Shown here one piece after another: positions 53,392 to 61,977 of a stretch of 64,000 nucleotides of DNA; the first letter of the stretch is position 1; the number at the start of each line of letters is the position of its first letter. Origin of the DNA: Bdellovibrio sp. (GTDB taxonomy: Bacteria; Bdellovibrionota; Bacteriovoracia; Bacteriovoracales; Bacteriovoracaceae); NCBI GenBank assembly GCA_016187935.1, contig JACPIU010000008.1, positions 228,086 to 292,085 on the forward strand, in the 5' to 3' direction. The notes below the pieces were generated by a model. That model was not told where the DNA came from and did not search any database. It was given only the letters and a program-made list of their open reading frames with translations. A program made the position numbers and the translations under genes.

Positions 53392-53414
53392 TATTTATTA
53401 CACCTTATCATTCT

Positions 53415-55415
53415 CTAGGGAAAACAACTGCCACTTGAAACACCAATGATTTGCACATTTGCGGGAATACTGCACGGACTTGCATTAAATACAAATCCCA
53501 AGGGTGAAGAAGTTTCAATAATGCTCTCAGCGCCAATAATCCCAGGGCCATTCGTTTGCATTAAAATTTCACGCCCCGTAAGATGCACACTCTGTTCACC
53601 AATGATGCTGCTAATGACTGCTGGATCAGTGCTTTGCGAAACAACATTAATAGTAGTGGAAGCAGTGATCGTACTGTTGGCACCAATTCTGACTCCCGCA
53701 GGGGCATTTACACTTAAATTACCAACGTTCATTTGTGTTCCGCTTCCGATATTCACATTTCCTTGCGCAGAAAGTAGCGTTGTCTGAGGTGCAGTCAATG
53801 AATTTGCAGTACCTCGAATTCCCATTTGCCCGTCAAGGCATAACGAGCTTCCGATAATTGTGATTCCTGATTCCAAAATAATTTCACAAGGCGAATGCAC
53901 GACTAAGTCGCCACCTGGAATATGAAAATTTATTTTAAGACTCCGAACATTGACTCCTTGCTGCCCATAGGTGTGGAGATACTCATCAAGTTGAATCGGA
54001 TTTGATGCTACAAATGGTTCGGCGGTCAATTCACAAACTATCCCCGCCGGATAATCCGTCTTAACTATGCATGGCCCTCCACTGCCACTTCCGCTACCAC
54101 CGCTTGAGGTTACGTGGACCGGAATAGACGTCATGTTCTGTCGTCCCTCATTGTCAGTTACAATCAGTTGCACGGAATAATCACCGGCCGTTGCGAAAGT
54201 AAAATCGAGAATGGGCCCATTATCTGGAAAGTGTTGGCCTGCCATCCCTATAACGTCCCAATCAAATCTAATCACTTGGCCATCAGGGTCATGAGATAAA
54301 TGCCCGTCAAACACCAGGTGAAGCGGGGCCGTTCCAGATGCAACAGGGGCATTGATAACCGCAATCGGATCTTGTCCGCCACTTCCGCTCCCACATCCGC
54401 CGGTCCCGACATGAATTGTGGCGCTTTTCTCTCCTATGGAGGTCAAGGCATTTTCTAGCGTCTGATAGAGAGCGGTGACAATCGAACTCAACTCATCAAT
54501 TCTTTTTTGATAGTAAGATTTTAAAACAGGATCAGAAGTTTGATCTTTTAATTGGATAAATTTATTTCGCTCGTTTGTGCCACTACTGATGGCAGAACGT
54601 AGAGCATCGGCCTCATTTTTGTCACGAACTAAAAGCGTCGCCGTGTAAATCTGCTCGCCATTATCTTGAGTAGTAAAAGTCTGAGTTACGGAAACAAATT
54701 CTGATTCACTCGACTTTGTGACGGAAATTGCGTTTCCTTTAAAGGTCGAACGCACCTGCGTTTCTTGGCCTTCAAAAGTGCTGAGTACGTGGATGAAAAA
54801 AGTGGAGCGCTCGCCTAAATCGTAGCTTCCACTTGCATGGTCTGGTTCAATAAAAAATGTCGGTGGGTCGAGTTTGTTTTGCTTATTCGTAACCTGAACC
54901 TGAAGCGTCGCAATTTCCACCAATGTTCTCAAATTAAAAAGTTCTGAACGAAGATCAATCAGAATCTCGTTACTTTCTGTAATCGTCTCTATGAGAAGGG
55001 CCCTTTGCTCGGGGTCAGTGACGATTAGGAGATCGTTTTGTGCTTGCCTGATCGTTGTCTCATGATAAGCAATGCCACCCTCCAATTCGTGGGCCCGATA
55101 TTTATCTTGGGTATAGGCCTTAACTTCCCAGGGAAAATTGCCAGCACTCGTCAGCGTTGGTGTCACTGAAGCGCTTTCTTTATCTGAGAGCCTGGTAATT
55201 AAAATAACCTGATTATTAAATTTGGCCTCCAAAAAAACTTCATAGTTTGGATTGTCAGGCAGCACCCGAACATGGGCCAAAAGAACCGCCTTCTCACCGA
55301 CACTGTAGCTCGCCTTGCTGGCCGCAAGCTCAACAACATGCGGGCCATTTTGAGCAAATGCCGTATTGAGAAGCGAGATAACTAGCAAAACAACACTTAA
55401 ATATATTTTCTTCAT
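53415..55415 (-). CDS. Secreted PKD-domain protein with two helical modules, Rhs operon
   Basis: The 666-aa exported protein (signal MKKIYLSVVLLVISLLNTAFAQ) holds two beta domains. Each carries an inserted helical hairpin with TDP/SDP (NDLLIVTDPEQRALLIETI and LKDQTSDPVLKSYYQKRIDELSS). A PKD domain follows (HDPDGQVIRFDWDVIG, about residues 355-440), then a beta-helix-like C-terminus rich in Gly and Ser (SLTAPQTTLLSAQGNVNIGSG...). It lies 24 nt before the Rhs gene and 22 nt after the 548-aa gene, so it is co-transcribed. Function is unknown; it may be an assembly or surface partner of the Rhs protein. Confidence 0.75.
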   Translation of the reverse strand: MKKIYLSVVLLVISLLNTAFAQNGPHVVELAASKASYSVGEKAVLLAHVRVLPDNPNYEVFLEAKFNNQVILITRLSDKESASVTPTLTSAGNFPWEVKAYTQDKYRAHELEGGIAYHETTIRQAQNDLLIVTDPEQRALLIETITESNEILIDLRSELFNLRTLVEIATLQVQVTNKQNKLDPPTFFIEPDHASGSYDLGERSTFFIHVLSTFEGQETQVRSTFKGNAISVTKSSESEFVSVTQTFTTQDNGEQIYTATLLVRDKNEADALRSAISSGTNERNKFIQLKDQTSDPVLKSYYQKRIDELSSIVTALYQTLENALTSIGEKSATIHVGTGGCGSGSGGQDPIAVINAPVASGTAPLHLVFDGHLSHDPDGQVIRFDWDVIGMAGQHFPDNGPILDFTFATAGDYSVQLIVTDNEGRQNMTSIPVHVTSSGGSGSGSGGPCIVKTDYPAGIVCELTAEPFVASNPIQLDEYLHTYGQQGVNVRSLKINFHIPGGDLVVHSPCEIILESGITIIGSSLCLDGQMGIRGTANSLTAPQTTLLSAQGNVNIGSGTQMNVGNLSVNAPAGVRIGANSTITASTTINVVSQSTDPAVISSIIGEQSVHLTGREILMQTNGPGIIGAESIIETSSPLGFVFNASPCSIPANVQIIGVSSGSCFP

Positions 55416-55436
55416 TGGATGATCCTCTAAATTGGT

Positions 55437-57083
55437 TTATTGGAACATTTGTGCCGTTTTGGCGGTCCACACACGTTTTTCTCTTGGCTCAACAAAATTA
55501 ATAGGCCGTGGGATGAAATTGCTCATACCACTGTTGGCAGCATAAACGAGCGCCATACTGGTTAAGAGTTCTGAGTTGCCTTCCACAAACTCTGAGTCAT
55601 CACCAAGTTCCCAAAACCAGCGATAGGCACCATTCGAAAGTTGGGAAGATAGGAGAAAATCAATGAGTTGCTTAATTCTCACGGTTTCACCTAAATCAAG
55701 AAGCGCCTTTAGGATGAAGGCCTGATCTTGCACAATTCCCGCCTCCACTCCTTCGGTCGCTTCAACAAGAAATCGGCCTTGTGCCCTTTGCTGGGCAAAT
55801 AACTTTGCCTTCATGTCGTTGATGATTGCTTGGAAATTTGGTGCCTCATTTACGAATGGCACAAGAGATGAAATGGTATTTGCCAGGCCTAAGAGATAAT
55901 AATCAGCATTAATCACAATACCACTGGCATCTTGGGCCACACGGTCAGCGATGGCGCGAGCATAAGCTCTATCATTAAAAATAAGAGCAACACGTAAGCG
56001 TTGGTTCCAGTCATAGGCCCGAAGTCCGGCATTTCTTCCTGCTGCAACTAAACGCGCTGTAAAAATCGCAACTCTTTGGGCATCTGTTACATTGTCCAAA
56101 TCAGTTTGTGGAACGGTATCAATGGCCGGATCATTTGAGTTTGTCGTATTTAGAAAGCTCATGGCCGCAAAACAATTTTTCTCAGTTTGGAAATGAAGCA
56201 ATCCTCTAGCATGATATGCCGGAAATAAAAGTGCGCCTGCATTACTTAAAAACTCATGGTCAGTTGCATATCCACGAGTACAACGAGCAGCTCGGGCATC
56301 AACCTTGACATTTACAGGGTCATTGAAAAGTTTTGTGGCGGTTTTATCGGCCGCTTGTAAATCTTGAGTATTGCTCGTCACAAAATAGGCATCAAACATG
56401 GCCTGGGCATGAAGGCCAAACTGGTTGCCATAGCTTGCTTCGGTTCTATCTCTGAGTTGATCGGGAGAAACAAAATAGTCCCAGCCCGAATCATTATTCT
56501 GAATAAGAAGATTACGCCCTTCGGCCTTCACAATATTTTTATAAAGAAGATCAAGGGACAGGTTGCTGGCAACGGTAAAGGGAAATTCCTCAGTGCGTAT
56601 TTTGGTTTTCACAGTGAGAAGTTCCGCCTCAAAGGTCGCCCTTTCAGCTAATTTCGTGTCTCTTTGAACAGTCAAATCTGCTAATACGTCAGGATCATGC
56701 TCAAAGGCAATGGCATCATTTAATGCCATGATCTCAAAACTCAACTGAGTTATTGATGCTCGCAGAGTTGTTGCTCTGTGCTGGTCTTCCAAATAAAGAT
56801 CAAAGCTAAACAAATGAGTATCAGGCGTTGAAAATGCCGGAATGTTAATTGTCCACGTCCCTTTAAAGGGGCTTATCGCGATAGTCTCTTCTCCGTCCAG
56901 CTTGCTCACAAGAACAGGTGTAACGCCTGAATCTGAAGCAAAACTTGTTTCCATCGTGACAAAAAGTTTTGCCCTCTGCCCCATAACAGGTCGGGCCGGT
57001 GATAATTTGTATTTTAAAAGCGGTGTCTCGGCGTGGACACCAAATGAAATAAGAAGTGCAGCAATTAAAAAAATTGTTTTCAT
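55437..57083 (-). CDS. Secreted helical-repeat protein with the shared helical module, Rhs operon
   Basis: The 548-aa exported protein (signal MKTIFLIAALLISFGVHAE) begins with a beta domain. An inserted helical hairpin follows (ATTLRASITQLSFEIMALNDAIAFEHDPDVLADLTVQRDTKL). The rest is a long helical C-terminus with repeated hydrophobic helices and aromatic segments (LSNGAYRWFWELGDDSEFVEGNSELLTSMALVYAANSG), suggestive of an alpha/alpha-toroid fold. It overlaps the LamG gene by one base (TAATG). Its enzymatic activity, if any, is not identified. Confidence 0.72.
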   Translation of the reverse strand: MKTIFLIAALLISFGVHAETPLLKYKLSPARPVMGQRAKLFVTMETSFASDSGVTPVLVSKLDGEETIAISPFKGTWTINIPAFSTPDTHLFSFDLYLEDQHRATTLRASITQLSFEIMALNDAIAFEHDPDVLADLTVQRDTKLAERATFEAELLTVKTKIRTEEFPFTVASNLSLDLLYKNIVKAEGRNLLIQNNDSGWDYFVSPDQLRDRTEASYGNQFGLHAQAMFDAYFVTSNTQDLQAADKTATKLFNDPVNVKVDARAARCTRGYATDHEFLSNAGALLFPAYHARGLLHFQTEKNCFAAMSFLNTTNSNDPAIDTVPQTDLDNVTDAQRVAIFTARLVAAGRNAGLRAYDWNQRLRVALIFNDRAYARAIADRVAQDASGIVINADYYLLGLANTISSLVPFVNEAPNFQAIINDMKAKLFAQQRAQGRFLVEATEGVEAGIVQDQAFILKALLDLGETVRIKQLIDFLLSSQLSNGAYRWFWELGDDSEFVEGNSELLTSMALVYAANSGMSNFIPRPINFVEPREKRVWTAKTAQMFQ

Positions 57084-60000
57084 TATTCAGCTCCAATTAT
57101 TGCTTGTTGTTTTCTTTTGCTTTGCGAATAGTTCAAGGTATAACGCGGGATTTTAGAAATACGAAATTCATCCATGGTTAACGTCTGGCCTCCCGTATAG
57201 TTCACCAGCTCCAGTGAGTCCGAGAGAATTGCAAGAGCGGATGTCGGCACCTTTCCCGATCCAACTACCTCGCCATCAATTACGAGAAGAACGTTCCGCC
57301 TTGAAGAATCAACAATAATTCCAAAATGGTGAAACAAGGAATCATGGATTGGATTTAGAATTTGGATAGGCGTTTCATACGAAGGCAGCCTAACCGTAAG
57401 ATTACCTGCCGCGTAGTAATTTCCACATAAGGACAGATACCCTATCTTCATCACTATCATCGGGCTTGTCTCATTCGCAAATTTAACAAATCCTTCCATG
57501 GTATAATTCGACAATCCGATAAGGTCTGGAATCGTAATCCCAGGCTGAGCATCGTTTAAGGAAAGTCCGGTAGATGAAAATACTCCTGGGACATTTAAGT
57601 TATAACTGCCTGTCAAATTGACGTCATTACTTTGGCCAGAGTCATCAGCAAGGACGCTACCACTCGTTTCATCCATGTGATAAAGGGCCGTGGTATTTAC
57701 ATCAGTTGTATAGGCCGTTGCACCGCCTGACATAATAACAAAGACAAAGAATCGTCTTACTTCTTCATATCCTAGACCATTTTTAACATGTAATTCAAAG
57801 TCATTGGTGCCAGCAACCATATTTGAAGCCGTTCCCGATAATGTGCCATTGAATCCTGACAAATCGAGATTAAGGCCAGATTGTAAAACCCCATTAATTT
57901 TTAAATATGTTCCGGTTGGCGAAATGCCACTTGGATCAGTCAAAGCATAAGACAATGGAGGTGTGAGGGTATGCAGGGTGGCCTCAATCGCAGGAGTAAA
58001 ACTCGTGATATCTGGTCTGTCAGCGATTCCATAATTAAATGTATAGCGCGCAACCTTGGAAATTCGCACCTCATCAACCTCGAAGCGTGCACTATCATCA
58101 ATGGTGACTTGCATTTCACCATCAAAATTACAGTGGCAGTCATAATCTTTGGCAAATTTTACTTGGCCATCGACGATGATCATGTATTGAGCAAAATCTC
58201 TTGAGTCATCGAACACCATGGCTATATGGTGGTAATTATCGTCAACAGGAACGGCACCAATGACATCCTCATCCATGTAACTCGACGATGTTGAAAAAGT
58301 AACTCCTATTTTTCCTGTAGTTGGGTCGAGGGTTATGTTGTTGCTAAACCCAGAACGCGAGATTCGCATGATGGAAAAATCAGAAGAATATGGAGCTGAA
58401 TCTTGTCTACGTTTAAAAAATCCTTCAAGAGTATGTGAACGCGTGCCTAAATTAATAATTTGGCCGTCACTATGAAGTTGGGACCCTCGACGGGCAAATC
58501 CAATAACCCCGGGGATTGCCTGAGAGATTGTGGGAGAATTGGGCAAAAAGGTATAGTGCCCATCTGAACTATCTTCAATATCTGCACCGTTCGGGCTTTC
58601 AAAGTGTAGCAAAATTGCGGTGTCAGAATCAGCAGTATAGGCAGTTCCTCCGCCATCAACGATGTAAAAAAAGTATTGTTTTTTCTTTTTTTGGTTGTTG
58701 TCATTATCGATGTACTGGACTTCGACCTCATTCATTCCAGGTGTAAGAGCATTCTCCATCGTCCCACTGATATTGGTGGCAGTAATTGTAAGTCCAGTGC
58801 TTGCGGTCTGACTTACTCCATTTAAGGATATGGAAATATTTTGGGGGTTAATTCCAATTAAGGAATTAATATTTACATTCACTTGGGGGTGATCGGTATT
58901 TACCGATGTACCGTTTTGCAAAGTTAAAAAGAAAATTCCCACTTCTTTTAAGCTTGGAACATTAAATGAGCTGCGAACCACGCTCGAAAAACGCATCTCA
59001 TCCAAGAGTCCCGTAAAACCGGAACCAATAGTGGCAATTTTCGGCGCAGGATTGAAATCACAATTATTAGGAGCATCGAAGGCCTGAATTAAAACTCCGT
59101 CCTTAAACACCACTAAGTTGCTTGCAGTTTTCGTTCCATCCCAGACAACCGCCAAATGATGAAATTCTCCTGCTGGAAATTCATTTAGAAGCGTCTCATA
59201 GTCAAAAGTTTGCAGTCTTGTCCTGATCAAAATCCGAATAAATCCTGTTGTCCTCCGCTGAACTTCTACCTGATCCGTATTAATCAGACTTCCAGTCGTG
59301 TTGTTGTTTGGACGAAGCCATGTCTCAAAAGTAAATTTCTGACCAGGAAGGCGAAGAGGTGGAACATCAAAGTGGCCATTTGAGCTAAATTCTCTTCCAT
59401 TTCCAAAAATACCCTCGGCCACTACAGTTCCAGTCGATTGACTGGTGGGATTAAATCCATGGTTCATACGAACGCTCGAATCTGCAATAAATCCAGCGCT
59501 ATTTTCATTCATGTGCCAAAGGCCAAGGGTGTCAGCATCCGGTGTATATTCCGTTCGCCCACCAATAGCACCACGAATGATGTTAAATGTTTTTTCTGCT
59601 CGATTTCCAAATTCATCGTTGACCACAATTTTAATTGTGTTCACGTTTCCAGAAATCAGATCATCATCCATCTGTCCTTGAACACCACTAGCATTTCTGG
59701 AAATTCCGGTTTGTAAGACATCATTGAGATAAACCTTAATTGAACCGACATCAATATTTGAATCATCTGCAAAAGTAATATTGAAATTGGGCCTGGCCAC
59801 GGTCACGATCTGGCCAGGGATCGGTGCAAGCATTGCAACCACGGGAGGAAGATTATCGATACGAGCAATATCCGAAAGACGAACATCATCTATGTACCCT
59901 GGAAAGAATTCACCTAAGATACTGCCGCCAATAAAAGCGTGATAGGTTGGGTTAATGGGTGATGCCACAGGATTATTAATCTGGACGCTGCCAACATTGA

Positions 60001-60544
60001 CGCCATTTAAAAAGAGCGACAGGAATCCACCATTTAGCTCCATGGTGGCACGATAGTTAGTATTCATAGAAAGCAAGGTGGTGGAGACGAGACCTAAAAA
60101 ACCTCCCGGCTGCGCCACAAAGGCCGCTAACTGATTATCAATCACGAGAAATTGAATTTGTCTGTTTTCATAAATAGTATGGTTGCCTGGCGCATTTCCG
60201 GTTCTCTTAATCACTGCCTCAATGGTAAAAGCAGTGCTGCCGGTTAGATCAAGCTTGGTTCCAAGCGATACACCCAAATCAATAAAGCTTGAGGATGTGG
60301 AAAACTGTCTTCCGTTCTCAAAGGCCACATCAAGGCCAGGCAAAGGGCCCAAAGGAGCAGAATAGGCCGTTCCATTAATCGGATTAACAGCATCGTCAAG
60401 AACGTTGTCGAACGTCGTTGCAGGGTCGTTGTTAAAATTCCACAGCGCAATGGTATTACCATCGACACTCACTGGATTTCCCACTTGAGCAAACGCAGAA
60501 ATGGAAAGCGCAAGAAAACAAGATAAAGCAACCTTTAAAAACAT
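57083..60544 (-). CDS. Secreted protein with four LamG-like domains, Rhs operon
   Basis: The 1,153-aa exported protein (signal MFLKVALSCFLALSISAFAQ) contains four concanavalin-A/LamG-like domains. Each opens with a similar line (NTIALWNFNND, DTLGLWHMNENSAGFIADSS, DTAILLHFESPNGADIEDSS, NTTALYHMDETSGSVLADDS) and ends with (V/I)DEVRLS or MDEFRISK. They alternate with Ig-like segments (VKVYLNDVLQTGI, ISLNGVSQ, LKINGVLQSGL). Such domains bind carbohydrates or other surface ligands, so this may supply adhesion for the Rhs system. GGGAG precedes the ATG. Confidence 0.82.
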   Translation of the reverse strand: MFLKVALSCFLALSISAFAQVGNPVSVDGNTIALWNFNNDPATTFDNVLDDAVNPINGTAYSAPLGPLPGLDVAFENGRQFSTSSSFIDLGVSLGTKLDLTGSTAFTIEAVIKRTGNAPGNHTIYENRQIQFLVIDNQLAAFVAQPGGFLGLVSTTLLSMNTNYRATMELNGGFLSLFLNGVNVGSVQINNPVASPINPTYHAFIGGSILGEFFPGYIDDVRLSDIARIDNLPPVVAMLAPIPGQIVTVARPNFNITFADDSNIDVGSIKVYLNDVLQTGISRNASGVQGQMDDDLISGNVNTIKIVVNDEFGNRAEKTFNIIRGAIGGRTEYTPDADTLGLWHMNENSAGFIADSSVRMNHGFNPTSQSTGTVVAEGIFGNGREFSSNGHFDVPPLRLPGQKFTFETWLRPNNNTTGSLINTDQVEVQRRTTGFIRILIRTRLQTFDYETLLNEFPAGEFHHLAVVWDGTKTASNLVVFKDGVLIQAFDAPNNCDFNPAPKIATIGSGFTGLLDEMRFSSVVRSSFNVPSLKEVGIFFLTLQNGTSVNTDHPQVNVNINSLIGINPQNISISLNGVSQTASTGLTITATNISGTMENALTPGMNEVEVQYIDNDNNQKKKKQYFFYIVDGGGTAYTADSDTAILLHFESPNGADIEDSSDGHYTFLPNSPTISQAIPGVIGFARRGSQLHSDGQIINLGTRSHTLEGFFKRRQDSAPYSSDFSIMRISRSGFSNNITLDPTTGKIGVTFSTSSSYMDEDVIGAVPVDDNYHHIAMVFDDSRDFAQYMIIVDGQVKFAKDYDCHCNFDGEMQVTIDDSARFEVDEVRISKVARYTFNYGIADRPDITSFTPAIEATLHTLTPPLSYALTDPSGISPTGTYLKINGVLQSGLNLDLSGFNGTLSGTASNMVAGTNDFELHVKNGLGYEEVRRFFVFVIMSGGATAYTTDVNTTALYHMDETSGSVLADDSGQSNDVNLTGSYNLNVPGVFSSTGLSLNDAQPGITIPDLIGLSNYTMEGFVKFANETSPMIVMKIGYLSLCGNYYAAGNLTVRLPSYETPIQILNPIHDSLFHHFGIIVDSSRRNVLLVIDGEVVGSGKVPTSALAILSDSLELVNYTGGQTLTMDEFRISKIPRYTLNYSQSKRKQQAIIGAE

Positions 60545-60558
60545 AAAAACTCCCGTAA

Positions 60559-61707
60559 TTAGCGACAGAGATTTAATTCAAAAATATTATTGAAGCGGTC
60601 TGATTCCCTAAGCCTATCATTTGGATCGAGCATTACTTTAAAGCGACAAGAATCGGGATTGCCTATTCTCCAATGAAGCAATCCTTCATCGCCAAAACCA
60701 TGTAGAATAAAGTCATAACTCAAAATAAAATCATCCGTACTATGCCCTTCTTCATTAAAGGCCTCTATGTGAGCAGTTACAGGAGGTGACACATCCACCG
60801 TTGAGATATTTTGAAGATGCACGGTCAAAAGATCGTTTTCGACTCGTAACCATGGTGCCAAATCAGGACGTTTATCTTCCTTTGGTTCACATAAACCAAA
60901 ATTAAGTTCGAGTTCATTATTGAGTTTTGAAATTTCTTGGATTTTATTTTCAGGATCGGCAATCAGTCTAAGTTTGCAGAGGCGATGCCACTGCCAGGGA
61001 GATATATTGTCTGATATAGAAAAATCATGAGTTGTTTGGGAAGAAACAATGTTCAAAATATCAATCGCCGACTGCCAGATTATTTCTCCCTCTTCATTTT
61101 CTCCAATAGCAAAAAAGCTAAATGGTCTTTGCGTATTTTGATTACCTGAATTTTTAAGTGTAAGAGTTAAACTGCGGTTTGCCTCTCTTGGGAAAGGTGA
61201 AGTGTTCAGGGGAAGGTTGGCAACTTTGTATTCTTCATTCCAGCTTAAATCAGGGGCGGTGGTTTGCCTTGAAGTACGAGCACAATCCCCCCACGTAATG
61301 AATTCTTCATTGGAAAGGGCCACATCTCTCGTGCCTTTTAGAAATACTTTTACCTTGCACGTTGTAGGCCCCAGCACCATCGGAAGTGAAATCGGCCGCA
61401 TAATGCATTGGAACTGATTTGCATCTCTTAAACATTCATCATCGCGAACAGGTAGAGATTTCGAGATTTTTAGAGGAGTTCCCTGTTGATCATAAAAAAT
61501 CATATCAACGAGAATCGGGCCCAATTTTTGTGGAGTATTATCAATACGTGAAAATGAAAGTCCCAATTTGTAATCGTCCAGATACAAGGGGGCAGAGAGA
61601 GAAATTCTATTCACTTCACCGTGAAGTTGAAAAACTGGAGTCTGTGCATACGTATAAAACGAAAATGTCACTCCCAAAAGACAAAGAATTACAATAAGTC
61701 GGAACAT
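60559..61707 (-). CDS. Secreted CARDB-like protein, first gene of the Rhs operon
   Basis: The ATG at 61707 has GGAGG 8 nt upstream and opens a signal peptide (MFRLIVILCLLGVTFSFYTYAQ). An open frame 144 nt longer exists but lacks such a start. Two CARDB-like beta domains end with the same pattern (ADPENKIQEISKLNNELELNFGLC and LDPNDRLRESDRFNNIFELNLC), each with Cys that may form disulfides. The operon's other genes follow with gaps of at most 24 nt. Confidence 0.75.
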   Translation of the reverse strand: MFRLIVILCLLGVTFSFYTYAQTPVFQLHGEVNRISLSAPLYLDDYKLGLSFSRIDNTPQKLGPILVDMIFYDQQGTPLKISKSLPVRDDECLRDANQFQCIMRPISLPMVLGPTTCKVKVFLKGTRDVALSNEEFITWGDCARTSRQTTAPDLSWNEEYKVANLPLNTSPFPREANRSLTLTLKNSGNQNTQRPFSFFAIGENEEGEIIWQSAIDILNIVSSQTTHDFSISDNISPWQWHRLCKLRLIADPENKIQEISKLNNELELNFGLCEPKEDKRPDLAPWLRVENDLLTVHLQNISTVDVSPPVTAHIEAFNEEGHSTDDFILSYDFILHGFGDEGLLHWRIGNPDSCRFKVMLDPNDRLRESDRFNNIFELNLCR

Positions 61708-61977
61708 TACTCGACCTCCACTCCATTGGGTTGCCAGAGAGCATCGCGAACGATGCATCTGCTTGCTCATCCTAAGTGCAAACTCAACAACAAAAAATTT
61801 GTTATTAATTCGATTGGGGGAAATTATTTCCATGGGAATACAATGAGTCAAGAAACTTTATTTTGTCCAACCTACTGAAAATTCATAAATAACTATACGA
61901 TTTAGAGAAATTAACCCTAGAAATTTTGTGTGAGTTTTTTAATCAGTTATTTTTTTAAGGAAAAATAAATTTCTGCT

